A stretch of DNA of 64,000 bases from NCBI RefSeq assembly GCF_000702305.1, contig NZ_JNLC01000010.1, positions 186,001 through 250,000 of the forward strand. The letters are read 5' to 3'. The translations under genes were made by a program, and so were the position numbers. Shown here one piece after another: positions 1 through 7,804 of the stretch. Each line of letters starts with the position of its first letter. Positions within the stretch are counted from its first letter, which is position 1. The notes beneath the pieces were generated by a model that worked only from the letters and a program-made list of their open reading frames with translations, searched no databases and was not told where the DNA came from. Source of the stretch: Allobosea sp. 117. Its GTDB lineage: Bacteria > Pseudomonadota > Alphaproteobacteria > Rhizobiales > Xanthobacteraceae.

Positions 1-1
1 C

Positions 2-64
2 TCGTGGGACGGCAGCCATCTGCACGACTGGTCCTACAGCCACGCCGACGCCGGCTGGCTGTGA
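2..64 (+). CDS. C-terminal end of a probable SGNH/GDSL-type hydrolase (partial)
   Basis: An open frame enters from the left edge and stops at TGA 62-64. Its last 20 residues contain an Asp-Gly-Ser-His step that resembles the C-terminal D-x-x-H catalytic dyad of SGNH/GDSL hydrolases. An acyl carrier protein gene follows 190 bp downstream. Carrier proteins beside DltD- or AlgJ-like SGNH proteins occur in O-acylation systems, so a surface-polymer acylation protein is possible. Only the tail is visible, so the family call is tentative. Confidence 0.4.
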   Translation, partial: SWDGSHLHDWSYSHADAGWL

Positions 65-256
65 GGCGCCTGCCCGCCGCGTAGCCGATGGTGCGGCGCG
101 GGCGCCGCAGTCGCCGCGGAAATGGCGGCGATGCTGCGCTTCCTCGCGCCGGCGGCTTCCGCCGGGCCGCATCTGCGACTAAAGGAAATCAGCACGGCCT
201 GCTGCAGGAATTGGGGGGCGGCCGGCTTTCCTGATGATCTGCAGAGGACCATGCCT

Positions 257-553
257 ATGAGCCTTTCCACACGTTCCGAGATCGACGCCACCGTCATCGC
301 GGTCGCCAACGACACGGTGAGCGGCTGGGACATCGATCTGCCGAACGGCATCACCATCGACACCAGGCTGATGGAAGACCTTGCCTTCGAATCGATCGAC
401 GTCGTGCAGTTCGCCGTCTCGATCGAGCAGGCGGTCGGCCGCAAGGGGCTGCCCTTCGAGAAGCTGTTCATGAAGGACGGCGATTATGTCGACGACGTCG
501 CGCTCAGCGAGGTCAGCAGCTTCCTGTGCGGCGAGCTCGGCGTCCGCTCCTGA
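257..553 (+). CDS. Acyl carrier protein
   Basis: This 98-residue acidic protein has the carrier-protein signature Asp-Leu-Ala-Phe-Glu-Ser-Ile-Asp near residue 40; the Ser is the expected 4'-phosphopantetheine site. Helix 2 continues with a Val-Val-Gln-Phe pattern as in ACPs. The ATG at 257 is chosen because AGAGG at 243-247 lies 9 bases upstream; an ATG at 251 is the alternative (two more residues). It is not the housekeeping AcpP sequence. The preceding partial gene looks like an SGNH hydrolase, so the protein may carry an acyl group for a modification system rather than for bulk fatty-acid synthesis. Confidence 0.8.
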   Translation: MSLSTRSEIDATVIAVANDTVSGWDIDLPNGITIDTRLMEDLAFESIDVVQFAVSIEQAVGRKGLPFEKLFMKDGDYVDDVALSEVSSFLCGELGVRS

Positions 554-687
554 CGGCGTGAAAACGCCGCTATCGGCCCTCGCCGCGACAAAATTCGGCG
601 CTCGAATGCGCGCGGCGCAGGCTGATGGAACATGGCGACGGCTGCCGGATTGACAGCCGGCAACCGCCCGCTCAACGGAGAAGCACG

Positions 688-993
688 ATGAAGACGGGGC
701 TCACGCGCGGCACGATCGCCGCTCTCCTGCTCCTCGCGGCGGCTCCCGCCATGGCGCAGATGCCCGCGCCCGGAGGCGCAGGGCCCGGAGGCGCCGGGGC
801 CGGCGCGGCGGGCGGCGGCAATGCCGCGCTGTTCCAGATCTGCCGCGAGGACCTCGCCACCTATTGCGCCGGCGTCACGCCGGGCAACGGCGCGGTGCGG
901 GCCTGCATCAAGGAGAACTACCGAAGCTTCTCCCCCGACTGCAAGGCGGCGCTGATGCAGGCGATGATGCAGCGCCAGCAGCAGGGTCAGTAG
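688..993 (+). CDS. Secreted cysteine-rich-repeat protein
   Basis: This 101-residue protein starts at ATG 688 behind an ACGGAG ribosome site. A signal peptide (basic start, Leu/Ala core, Ala-Met-Ala cleavage near residue 24) is followed by a Gly/Ala/Pro linker. The compact C-terminal domain has three cysteines in the order Cys-Arg-Glu-Asp, Tyr-Cys-Ala-Gly, Ala-Cys-Ile-Lys, then a fourth in Pro-Asp-Cys-Lys. That pattern matches the short cysteine-rich (GLG1-type) repeat of small periplasmic proteobacterial proteins. No enzymatic role is known. It converges on the next gene across a GC-rich hairpin. Confidence 0.7.
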   Translation: MKTGLTRGTIAALLLLAAAPAMAQMPAPGGAGPGGAGAGAAGGGNAALFQICREDLATYCAGVTPGNGAVRACIKENYRSFSPDCKAALMQAMMQRQQQGQ

Positions 994-999
994 ACGCGA

Positions 1000-1019
1000 C
1001 CGGCGGCGACTGCCGCCGG
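1000..1019. terminator. GC-rich hairpin between convergent genes
   Basis: CCGGCGGC at 1000-1007 and GCCGCCGG at 1012-1019 form a perfect 8-bp stem with a 4-base loop. It lies between the convergent genes ending at 993 and 1029. There is no clear T-run, so it may slow transcription from both sides rather than act as a classic intrinsic terminator. Confidence 0.4.
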
Positions 1020-1028
1020 CCCCTATCG

Positions 1029-1571
1029 TCACGGGGGCGATCCGCTCGGGGCCGGATCGCCGTGGATGAGCCTGCAGGTCAAGGCGACGGGCGCCTTGCG
1101 CGCGTCAGTGAGCGGCTGCTCGCTGCTTCCGCAGTCGAGCAAATTGTCCGGGTCGCTCTTGCGGGCCGAGGCGATGTTGACGTTGACCACAACCGGGCCG
1201 TCCACCCAGCGCAGCCGTTGCGGATCGAGCGGAGTGCCGGGAACGTGGTACTGGCCGGCCTTGCCGGGGATCTCGATCTGCTGATCCGGTCCGAAGCCGA
1301 TCTGGCCGATCTCGTCGGCATGCTTCTTCGCCGCCGGCTTGGGCCAGCCGTAATAGCTCAGCATGATCACCATCCCCTCATGGCGGGCCGCGAGCGTCGC
1401 CGCCGCCCTCGCGGAGAGCGTGATGCTCACCTCGAAGCCGGCGTCGTCCTCGGCGACGGCGGGCGCCAGCGCGCCCGAGCAAAGCGCGAGCAGGGCGAGC
1501 GGCAGAGTCCCCGGGAAGCGGAAGCGCAGCCGCGTCGATGAGCGCGCGCCCAAGGCTCGTGCGTCTTTCAC
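1029..1571 (-). CDS. Conserved periplasmic protein of unknown function
   Basis: The product is 180 residues. Its N-terminus has an Arg-rich stretch, a Leu/Ala hydrophobic core and an Ala-Val-Ala-Glu cleavage-like site near residue 40, consistent with export. The mature part has alternating strands and two cysteines near the C-terminus that could form a disulfide. I do not recognise a catalytic motif. It is divergent from the AraC-type regulator starting at 1655, with about 80 bp between them. Its reading frame is clean and its codon use matches the neighbours, so it is a real gene of unknown role. Confidence 0.65.
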   Translation of the reverse strand: MKDARALGARSSTRLRFRFPGTLPLALLALCSGALAPAVAEDDAGFEVSITLSARAAATLAARHEGMVIMLSYYGWPKPAAKKHADEIGQIGFGPDQQIEIPGKAGQYHVPGTPLDPQRLRWVDGPVVVNVNIASARKSDPDNLLDCGSSEQPLTDARKAPVALTCRLIHGDPAPSGSPP

Positions 1572-1654
1572 GTCGGTCCTCTCCTCCTTGTTCGAAGGAC
1601 GTCTTGCCCGAAGACGATCGGCATTTCACCGTCGAAGCGCACGGTGCGAGGGGA

Positions 1655-2629
1655 ATGCAGTCGCATTCCGACACGGCGTTCGCTCTTGATAGTCGCCCGC
1701 CTTCCCACGATACCTTTCCGGTGCCCCCGACGTGGGGCGCACCGACGTGGAGAATGAATCAGATGCCGGCCCTGTTGCGATCCATACCGAACTCATGGGG
1801 ACCGAAGTTCGGTGCGGAAAGCGGGGCGGTCACGCGGACGCGGACGGGGCCGAACGAGATCAGCTTCACCGCCGCGTCCAATCTCGTGCTGGTGATGCTG
1901 ACGCCGCAGCCCGACCGCGAGGTCGCGCTCGGCAGCGACCGCAGGACGGTCGCCCTGGCGCCGGTCGGCTCGACCGAGATCGTGCCGGCGGGAGCCGACC
2001 TGTTCGCCCGCTGGACGGTCGACAAGGAGAACCTGCTGCTCGCCCTGGATCAGGACCGCCTCGCCTCTCTCGCGGGGGTGGAGTTCCAGAATGGGGGTTT
2101 CGAGCTGCGCCCGCCGCGCATCGGCCTCGTCGACCGCAAGGCGCTGCTGATCGCGCAATTGGTCCGCGAGGAATTCCAGCTCGGCGACGCCGCCAGCGAA
2201 TTGTGCTTCGACGGGCTGATCACATTGTTCGCCATGCACGTGCTGCGCAGCTATTCCTCGCTCGGCGATCGGCCGGACCGGCTGCTGCGCGGCGGCCTTT
2301 CGCCGCGCGCGTGGCGCAGCGTGAACGAGCATATCCGGGAGAACCTGTCGGAGCGCCTGTCCATCAGCGAGCTTGCGGAAGTGGCGGGCTTGTCCCCCAG
2401 CCATTTCCTGCGCGCCTTCCGCAGGACCACGGGGCAGGCGCCGCACCAGTTCCTCATCGCGCAGCGCCTTGCCCTCGTCGAGCGTCTCGTCGTCACCACC
2501 GAGCTGCCCTTCGCGCTCATCGCCAGCTCGGCGGGTTTCGCGAGCAACAGCCATATGACGGCGACCATGAAGCGCCTGCGCGGGCTGACGCCCATGGAGC
2601 TGCGCCGCGACGTGCGGGGAAAGGGCTGA
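1655..2629 (+). CDS. AraC-family transcriptional regulator
   Basis: This is a DNA-binding regulator of about 324 residues. The C-terminal 100 residues carry the double helix-turn-helix of AraC/XylS proteins: the first helix pair is around Leu-Ser-Ile-Ser-Glu-Leu-Ala with Gly-Leu-Ser-Pro-Ser-His-Phe, and the second ends in Gly-Phe-Ala-Ser-Asn-Ser-His-Met. The N-terminal domain is not recognisable as a cupin from sequence alone. The ATG at 1655 (preceded by GAGGGG) is used; ATG 1754 is an alternative that would remove 33 residues. Target genes are unknown; the divergent periplasmic gene at 1029-1571 is a candidate. Confidence 0.85.
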   Translation: MQSHSDTAFALDSRPPSHDTFPVPPTWGAPTWRMNQMPALLRSIPNSWGPKFGAESGAVTRTRTGPNEISFTAASNLVLVMLTPQPDREVALGSDRRTVALAPVGSTEIVPAGADLFARWTVDKENLLLALDQDRLASLAGVEFQNGGFELRPPRIGLVDRKALLIAQLVREEFQLGDAASELCFDGLITLFAMHVLRSYSSLGDRPDRLLRGGLSPRAWRSVNEHIRENLSERLSISELAEVAGLSPSHFLRAFRRTTGQAPHQFLIAQRLALVERLVVTTELPFALIASSAGFASNSHMTATMKRLRGLTPMELRRDVRGKG

Positions 2630-2738
2630 CCCGCCGGGCATCGGCGGGGCCGGTCGCGGCTAGGCGGGCTGGCAGCGCTGCCACCCGTGTGCGACATCTC
2701 GCGGAGCCCTATCGGTCGCTCCAGCGCTCAGGATTGCG

Positions 2739-3368
2739 ATGAACCCGGCAGAACTGCTTCACGCGCTCTATCTTGTCGCGATCGTCGCCGAGGCCATGAC
2801 GGCGGCCCTCGCAGCCGGCCGCCGGCAGATGGACTGGTTCGGGGTCGCCCTGCTCGGCGCCATCACCGCGCTCGGCGGCGGCTCGGTCCGCGACGTCCTG
2901 CTGGGGCGCTATCCGCTGTCCTGGGTCGAAAATCCCCATCTGCTGCTCATCACCTGCGGGGCGGCGCTGGCGACCATCGTGATCGCCCATCACATGCGGC
3001 ATCTGCGCCGCGTCTTCCTGTTCCTCGACGCGGTCGGGCTGGTCGTCTTCACCATCATCGGCTGCAACATCGCGGCCGGCCTGGGGCTGCCGGTCGTCAT
3101 CGTCATCGCGTCCGGCATGATCACCGGCTGCGTCGGCGGCGTGCTGCGCGACGTGCTGTGCGCCGACGTGCCCCTGCTGTTCCGGGCCGAGCTCTACGCG
3201 ACGGTCTCGATCGTCACCGGCGCCTCATATGTCGGCGGGCAATGGCTGGGGCTTCCGCACGATTCTGTCATGCTGGGCTCGATGCTCATCGGCCTTGCGC
3301 TGCGCCTTCTGGCGCTGCGCTTCGGCTGGAGCATGCCGAAATTCGTCTACACGGAATCGCTGCACTGA
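2739..3368 (+). CDS. TRIC/YadS (UPF0126) family membrane protein
   Basis: The 209-residue protein has seven predicted hydrophobic segments. It shows the duplicated glycine-rich signatures of this family: Ala-Leu-Gly-Gly-Gly-Ser-Val-Arg-Asp near residue 50 and Gly-Cys-Val-Gly-Gly-Val-Leu-Arg-Asp near residue 133. Family members are inner-membrane proteins related to TRIC cation channels. The gene is monocistronic: a strong hairpin (3377-3406) begins 8 bp past its stop codon. Confidence 0.88.
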   Translation: MNPAELLHALYLVAIVAEAMTAALAAGRRQMDWFGVALLGAITALGGGSVRDVLLGRYPLSWVENPHLLLITCGAALATIVIAHHMRHLRRVFLFLDAVGLVVFTIIGCNIAAGLGLPVVIVIASGMITGCVGGVLRDVLCADVPLLFRAELYATVSIVTGASYVGGQWLGLPHDSVMLGSMLIGLALRLLALRFGWSMPKFVYTESLH

Positions 3369-3376
3369 AACGGCCG

Positions 3377-3406
3377 AAAGCGCTGCCGTGTCTGCGGCAG
3401 CGCTTT
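3377..3406 (+). terminator. Strong hairpin terminator after the TRIC gene
   Basis: AAAGCGCTGCCG at 3377-3388 pairs perfectly over 12 bp with CGGCAGCGCTTT at 3395-3406 around a 6-base loop. It starts just past the stop codon of the preceding gene. The stem ends in TTT, so it is a credible Rho-independent terminator. Confidence 0.75.
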
Positions 3407-3443
3407 ACCGAGGTGAAACCTGTGCGCCTCCTGTCCAGGCGAA

Positions 3444-3513
3444 ACCGCCCGAGCGATCAGAAGGTGCCTTACTTCAATATGTTGGTGCATGCCTGCGCAT
3501 CGCGGGCATGCAC
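3444..3513. repeat. Degenerate copy of interspersed repeat family R1
   Basis: The stretch around 3455-3490 (GATCAGAAGGTGCC, then CTTCAATATGTTGGTGCATG) aligns base for base, with scattered mismatches, to the better-preserved copy at 7661-7700. It ends in a small GCATGC-containing inverted repeat. This looks like a decayed copy of a short intergenic repeat. Confidence 0.5.
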
Positions 3514-3517
3514 GGCA

Positions 3518-3745
3518 TCAGAATGAACGGTTGCGGCTCATGGACCGCCGGTCCGGATCGATCTTGGCGACGACTTGTTCCACCGGTTCGCGCACGAAAA
3601 TACGGCGTTGTCCGTCACCCTGAATCTCGTCCAGGAACAGCATGGTCCCGAGAACGGTGCCAGAGAGATAGCTCTCCATTCGAATTATATATGCAGGATT
3701 AATCCAAATTGGATCATTATTACCGTTAGTAAGCTGACAAATCAT
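3518..3745 (-). CDS. Small FlbD-like protein
   Basis: The 75-residue product starts at ATG 3745, fixed by a GAGGAGG ribosome site about 10 bases upstream. A longer in-frame extension to 3886 has no such site and is not used. The layout resembles the FlbD family of short proteins: an N-terminal strand, Asn-Pro near residue 16, a Gly-Thr turn near residue 30, and a Val-Arg-Glu-Pro-Val-Glu-Gln-Val-Val helix towards the C-terminus. No flagellar genes are nearby, so a flagellar role is doubtful; many alphaproteobacteria have orphan members of this fold. Confidence 0.6.
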   Translation of the reverse strand: MICQLTNGNNDPIWINPAYIIRMESYLSGTVLGTMLFLDEIQGDGQRRIFVREPVEQVVAKIDPDRRSMSRNRSF

Positions 3746-4102
3746 AGATTCGAGCCTCCTCGAGTTTCGATGCAGCACGGAATACGGTACTCTACCGGGG
3801 AGATGTTGGCGATTTGAAGAAACCGGCAGTCGCTGAATCTTTAGGCATTCATCGCATGCGCGCCGCCGAACGCGCAGGAGAACCATTCTCCATCAGGGAA
3901 CGGATCTGACCCTCGGCGTGCCTTCAACAGACTGATTTATAAGGAAAATATTGCCGCCGACCGGCAAGCGGGCCGGGCCGCGGCGGTTGCAATTCGCAAC
4001 GTCTTTGACGCGGATGGCGGAAGCGCCCGGCACGCAGGCGTTTCGTCGCAGTCTGGCGGGGTAGCCGCGCGGCCGATCTCCGGGGGCGCGCCGCGACGAT
4101 CC
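3746..4102. other. Intergenic region without a recognisable gene
   Basis: The stretch between the small FlbD-like gene and the first 86-residue paralogue has lower G+C around 3680-3960 than its surroundings. It carries the promoter region of the leftward FlbD-like gene. I see no ORF with convincing codon use and no RNA structure I can name. Confidence 0.5.
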
Positions 4103-4363
4103 TCAGGCGCGCAGTGTCTCGATCACGCGTTCCAGATCGCTGTAGCTGCCGAGAATCCAGGCGCCGTTGGGCGCCGGCATGATGTCGGCGCCGAACGAGG
4201 TCGATGCCTCCTTCACCCGCTGCCGCAGCGTTTCGATATCGCCGGCCACGAAAAAGGCGAAGGACGACCAGACCGGCGTCGAAGACGACAGGTCGGCCGG
4301 CGCCTCGCGCCATTCGTCTCCAACTCGAATGAGTCGGATGCGGAGAATTTCGAACTGATTCAT
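4103..4363 (-). CDS. Small protein of unknown function, tandem paralogue A
   Basis: The product is 86 residues and aligns over almost its full length with the protein at 4590-4847. Shared blocks include Trp-Arg-Glu-Ala-Pro-Ala, Ser-Thr-Pro-Val-Trp-Ser-Ser-Phe, Phe-Phe-Val, Gly-Ala-Asp, Pro-Ala-Pro-x-Gly-Ala-Trp and Asp-Leu-Glu-Arg-Val-Ile. The fold is probably compact alpha/beta; there is no signal peptide or membrane segment. I do not recognise the family. The ATG at 4363 is used; a TTG two codons upstream is possible. No strong ribosome site is visible. Confidence 0.65.
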   Translation of the reverse strand: MNQFEILRIRLIRVGDEWREAPADLSSSTPVWSSFAFFVAGDIETLRQRVKEASTSFGADIMPAPNGAWILGSYSDLERVIETLRA

Positions 4364-4589
4364 ATGCAAAATAATGAACGTTAGGACGGAGGTCGTCTAG
4401 TACGGCGGAACACGGAGCGGCTTCGTTCTCGAAGCGCGAACGCAGACCTGCTGCATGGCGCGGGCGATCGGATATAGCGATCGCGCCCCGGAATTCGAGC
4501 GGTGCAGCCGTTCCGGCCGACCGCGTCCTCGTCATCCGCCCGCGCTTGCCGATGCCGCGCGGACGGCCTCGTCGATCAGCGGGCAGGGC

Positions 4590-4847
4590 TCAGGCGATCG
4601 CCCGGATCACGCGTTCCAGATCGTTGTATTCGCCGTGCACCCACGCCCCGCCCGGCGCCGGGATCACGTCGGCCCCGAGCGATGTCGCCACATCCATCAC
4701 GGCCGGCCGGCGGGTCGCGGTCTCGCCGTCCACGAAGAAACCGAAGGACGACCATACGGGCGTCGACGTCGGCAGGTTCGCCGGAGCCTCGCGCCATCCC
4801 TGCTCGGCCCTGACGAGCCGGATACGGACGATTTCATATGTATTCAT
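4590..4847 (-). CDS. Small protein of unknown function, tandem paralogue B
   Basis: This 85-residue cytoplasmic protein is the second member of a tandem pair with 4103-4363, on the same strand and 226 bp apart. About half of the positions are identical, including the central Ser-Thr-Pro-Val-Trp-Ser-Ser-Phe block and the C-terminal Leu-Glu-Arg-Val-Ile. The pair probably arose by duplication. The most variable part lies around residues 40-55, where B has a Thr-Arg-Arg-Pro stretch in place of A's Leu-Arg-Gln-Arg. The function is unknown. Confidence 0.65.
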   Translation of the reverse strand: MNTYEIVRIRLVRAEQGWREAPANLPTSTPVWSSFGFFVDGETATRRPAVMDVATSLGADVIPAPGGAWVHGEYNDLERVIRAIA

Positions 4848-5074
4848 GGGCTAATTTGCCGCAGTTTTAGGGGCGCGCCTTCTATCACAACGGCATGGCC
4901 AGTCAAGCTCGCGCAACGGTTGCGAGGGTGAGGCGGCACGGCCGCCGTCGTCGCGCGGCGTGCCTTCGGCCGGCAAATGCGAGGCTTTTCGCAGGCCGGC
5001 ATCGGGCTGCCGGTCATCGCGTCGAGGATAAAAAGTGGTGGTCTTGGTCGGGCTCGGGAAGCCCGTGGTCCGCA

Positions 5075-5151
5075 TGGTCGGAGTGGCAGGATTTGAACCT
5101 GCGACCCCCTCGTCCCGAACGAGGTGCGCTACCAGGCTGCGCTACACTCCG
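5075..5151 (-). tRNA. tRNA-Pro (anticodon CGG)
   Basis: The complement folds as a 77-base cloverleaf beginning CGGAGTG and ending CACTCCG-A-CCA, so CCA is encoded. The anticodon arm is CCTCG / TTCGGGA / CGAGG, giving anticodon CGG. The T loop reads TTCAAAT. Confidence 0.95.
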
Positions 5152-5314
5152 CCGCGGCGCGAGCCTGTAGCACGGCGATGCGCCGGGCCGCAAGCGCGTC
5201 GCGCCATCTTAATCAGTATTCCCCGGATGCCGTCGGCGGCGCAGTTGAAACCGCCGCCGGACTGTGGCTATCTCCGGCCCCGCGCCGGGGGTGACACTCG
5301 CCGGCCCGGCCTGT

Positions 5315-5389
5315 TGGGGCGTCGCCAAGTGGTAAGGCAGGGGATTTTGATTCCCCCATGCGGAGGTTCGAATCCTCCCGCCCCAGCCA
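5315..5389 (+). tRNA. tRNA-Gln (anticodon UUG)
   Basis: A 75-base cloverleaf with acceptor stem TGGGGCG / CGCCCCA, discriminator G and encoded CCA. The anticodon arm is GGGGA / TTTTGAT / TCCCC, giving anticodon TTG. The T loop is TTCGAAT. Confidence 0.95.
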
Positions 5390-5595
5390 ATTCCCGCCGG
5401 AAAATCAGAACGCTGTCAGCGCGACCATGCGGGCATCCGCGAGCAGAGCGTGGATTCCGGCCGCACGGATGTCGGCCCAGTCGAGTGGGCAGGCGCGCTC
5501 CTGAGGGCGCGAAATACGCCGACGATGCAACCATGGCGATTGCCGAGCGCGCTGGATGGTGTTTTAGTACGCGAAGGGGATCGGGGGGAGGCCGC

Positions 5596-6096
5596 ATGAA
5601 CAGGTGGCTCTGCCTATCGGCGACCGTTGCGCTCGCCGGGTGCACAAGCGTGGACGTGCGGCGCGTCACCGATCCCGATCAGACGGGAATCCGATATTGG
5701 CGCCCGCAGGTGCTGCTGGTGAAGCAGCAGACCACCGACAAGGAGGGCAACCGCAAATGCGAGTTCGCCACGCTCACCCTGCCGGACAGGTCGGAGGAAT
5801 ATGCCATCAACATCAATGCGGGCTTGGGGTCGGCCAACGTCACCCCCGAGCTGCACGATGGCTGGCGGCTCGACAAGATGGCCGCGAACCTCGACTCCCA
5901 GACCGACGAGAACCTCAATGCCGTCGCCAATCTCGTGAAGGCGGCCGGATCTCTAACGCCAAAAGCTTCGGGGGTTAACCGGGCGGGTGGCGCGGCTCCC
6001 GAATGCATCGGCGTCTATCGGATCGTCTATGACGAGACCGGCGGCATCAAGGGTTTCGCCAAGCTCTCCGACAAGCTCGCGCTGCCGGGCGACTGA
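5596..6096 (+). CDS. Lipoprotein of unknown function
   Basis: A 166-residue product starts at ATG 5596 behind GGGGGGAG. A short signal peptide ends in a lipobox (Leu-Ala-Gly-Cys at residues 14-17), so it should be anchored by lipidated Cys17. The mature part is hydrophilic and has no motif I recognise; two further cysteines (near residues 55 and 138) could form a disulfide. It stands alone after the tRNA-Gln gene and ends 78 bp before the stop of a convergent gene. Confidence 0.75.
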   Translation: MNRWLCLSATVALAGCTSVDVRRVTDPDQTGIRYWRPQVLLVKQQTTDKEGNRKCEFATLTLPDRSEEYAININAGLGSANVTPELHDGWRLDKMAANLDSQTDENLNAVANLVKAAGSLTPKASGVNRAGGAAPECIGVYRIVYDETGGIKGFAKLSDKLALPGD

Positions 6097-6173
6097 ACCG
6101 CACCCGCACTGCCGAGATGGCGAATATCGGTGGCGGCGCGGGCATATGGGCCGCCCTACCGCCTATCCCGGCC

Positions 6174-7502
6174 TCAGCCGGCGGCCGGGTGCACCCGCCA
6201 GATGCAGTCGCCGACATCGTCGACCACCAGCAGGCCGCCCTTGCGGTCGAGGATGACGCCGACCGGCCGGCCGAGCGCCTTTCCGTCGACGCGGAAGCCG
6301 CCGAGGATCTCCTCCGGCGGGCCGGAGGGCACGCCGTTCGTGAAGGGAATGAAGATCACCCGGTAGCCGGACGGCGGATTGCGGTTCCAGGAACCGTGCT
6401 GGCCGATGAAGGCGCCGCCGGAGAAGCGCGCGCCGAAGCGCCCGTCCTTGGCGAAGGTGAGGCCCAGCGAGGCGGTGTGGCTGCCCAGCGCATAGTCCGG
6501 CTTGATCGACCGCGCGACGAGGTCGGGGCGCTGCGGGCTCACCCGCTCGTCGACGACCTGGCCGAAATAGCAGTAAGGCCAGCCATAGAAGGCGCCGTCC
6601 TTCACCGAGGTCATGTAGTCGGGCACGAGGTCGTCGCCGATCTCGTCGCGCTCGTTCACCGCCGTCCACAATTCGCCGGTGACCGGGTTCCAGTCCACGC
6701 CGACCGGATTGCGCAGGCCGGAGGCGAAGACGCGGCGCGCGCCGGTGGCGGCGTCGACCTCGAGGATCGCCGCGCGGTCGACCTCCTCCTCCATGCCGAA
6801 TTCGGCGACGTTGGAGTTCGAGCCGACGCCGACATAGAGCTTCGCGCCGTCCGCGCTGGCGATGAGGCTCTTGGTCCAGTGGTGGTTGCGCCCCGCCGGC
6901 AGCTCGCACACCGTTGTCGCCGGCGCGTCGATGCGCGTCTGGCCGGGCTCATAGGGAAAGCGCACCAGCGAGTTCGCGTTGGCCACATAGAGCTGGTCGC
7001 CGACCAGCGCCATACCGAAGGGCGAATGCAGGCCTTCGAGGAAGGCGAAGCGCTGCTCGGCGATGCCGTCGCCGTCGGCATCGCGCAGCAGGGTGATGCG
7101 GTTGGCGCTCTTCACGCGCGATCCGGCGCGGGCCATCACGAAGCCCTGCGCCCACCAGCGAAAGCTGAACACGCCGGCCGGCTTGGGCGGCGCCGCGGTC
7201 TCGGCGACGAGGATGTCGCCGTTCGGCAGCTCATACACCCAGCGTGGGTGGTCGAGCCCGGTGGCGAAGGCCTCGACGGCGAAGCCCGGCGCCGGCACCG
7301 GCTTGCGGCCGGGCGGCCAGCCGACCGCGGTGGCCACCTTCATGACGGGCAGGAGCGTCGGGCGCGGCTTGGGCAGCTTCGGGCTGGCACCGTAGCCTTC
7401 CTCCTCCGCCAGAGGAGGACGGCTGCGCAGATCGGTGAGAGTGTGCGAGACGGCGGTGATGAACCAACCGAAAAATCCGCCGATGTCGCGATCGCCGGCC
7501 AT
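6174..7502 (-). CDS. PQQ-type sugar (sorbosone) dehydrogenase-like beta-propeller protein
   Basis: The 442-residue product matches the soluble glucose/L-sorbosone dehydrogenase family (six-bladed propeller). Characteristic stretches are Gly-Leu-Asp-His-Pro-Arg-Trp near residue 85, Asp-Gly-Asp-Gly-Ile-Ala near 145, Asn-His-His-Trp-Thr-Lys near 205, Gly-Leu-Arg-Asn-Pro-Val-Gly near 265, Tyr-Gly-Trp-Pro-Tyr near 320 and Gly-Ser-Trp-Asn-Arg near 385. Members oxidise sugars or aldoses with PQQ, but many are uncharacterised. The ATG at 7502 is preceded by AGAGGGGG. No clear signal peptide is seen, although residues 10-20 are hydrophobic. The gene is monocistronic. Confidence 0.8.
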   Translation of the reverse strand: MAGDRDIGGFFGWFITAVSHTLTDLRSRPPLAEEEGYGASPKLPKPRPTLLPVMKVATAVGWPPGRKPVPAPGFAVEAFATGLDHPRWVYELPNGDILVAETAAPPKPAGVFSFRWWAQGFVMARAGSRVKSANRITLLRDADGDGIAEQRFAFLEGLHSPFGMALVGDQLYVANANSLVRFPYEPGQTRIDAPATTVCELPAGRNHHWTKSLIASADGAKLYVGVGSNSNVAEFGMEEEVDRAAILEVDAATGARRVFASGLRNPVGVDWNPVTGELWTAVNERDEIGDDLVPDYMTSVKDGAFYGWPYCYFGQVVDERVSPQRPDLVARSIKPDYALGSHTASLGLTFAKDGRFGARFSGGAFIGQHGSWNRNPPSGYRVIFIPFTNGVPSGPPEEILGGFRVDGKALGRPVGVILDRKGGLLVVDDVGDCIWRVHPAAG

Positions 7503-7648
7503 GATCGCCGCCCCCTCTTCTGAATCCCCGCCGGTCCGAGATATCCCAGATGCGGCCGGGCATCGCAATCGGCCGCCCATGCCCGCAGCGCATGCCTTCG
7601 CGGCGCGGCATGCTCCAGCTCGTTGAAAGGGAGCGCTTTCTCGTCGAT

Positions 7649-7744
7649 CAGGTGATTCCACCCGATCGGAAAGGGCTCTATTTCAATGCGTTGGAGCATG
7701 TTCTCATCGCGAAAGTCTCTCAACTTTCGCGGAACATGCTCTAG
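7649..7744. repeat. Interspersed repeat R1, best-preserved copy, with terminal hairpin
   Basis: The first part (AGGTGATTCCACCCGATCGG) recurs almost unchanged at 52824-52843. The second part is an inverted repeat in which AGCATGTTC...GCGAAAGT (7696-7717) pairs with ACTTTCGC...GAACATGCT towards 7742. It fills the 302-bp gap between two divergent genes. I see no gene in it. Confidence 0.6.
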
Positions 7745-7804
7745 GAAGAAGCGGGGGTCTCCGCCGGAGCACCCGATCGGCTCAAATCCCGGGAGCGGAC
7801 CCGC

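Noticed and set aside
5035..5595. Upstream extension of the lipoprotein frame through both tRNA genes
   Set aside because: It would translate tRNA sequence; the lipobox-containing start at 5596 has its own ribosome site.
7502..7661. N-terminal extension of the sorbosone-dehydrogenase-like protein
   Set aside because: ATG 7502 has a strong AGAGGGGG site and begins the protein-like sequence; the extension overlaps repeat R1.
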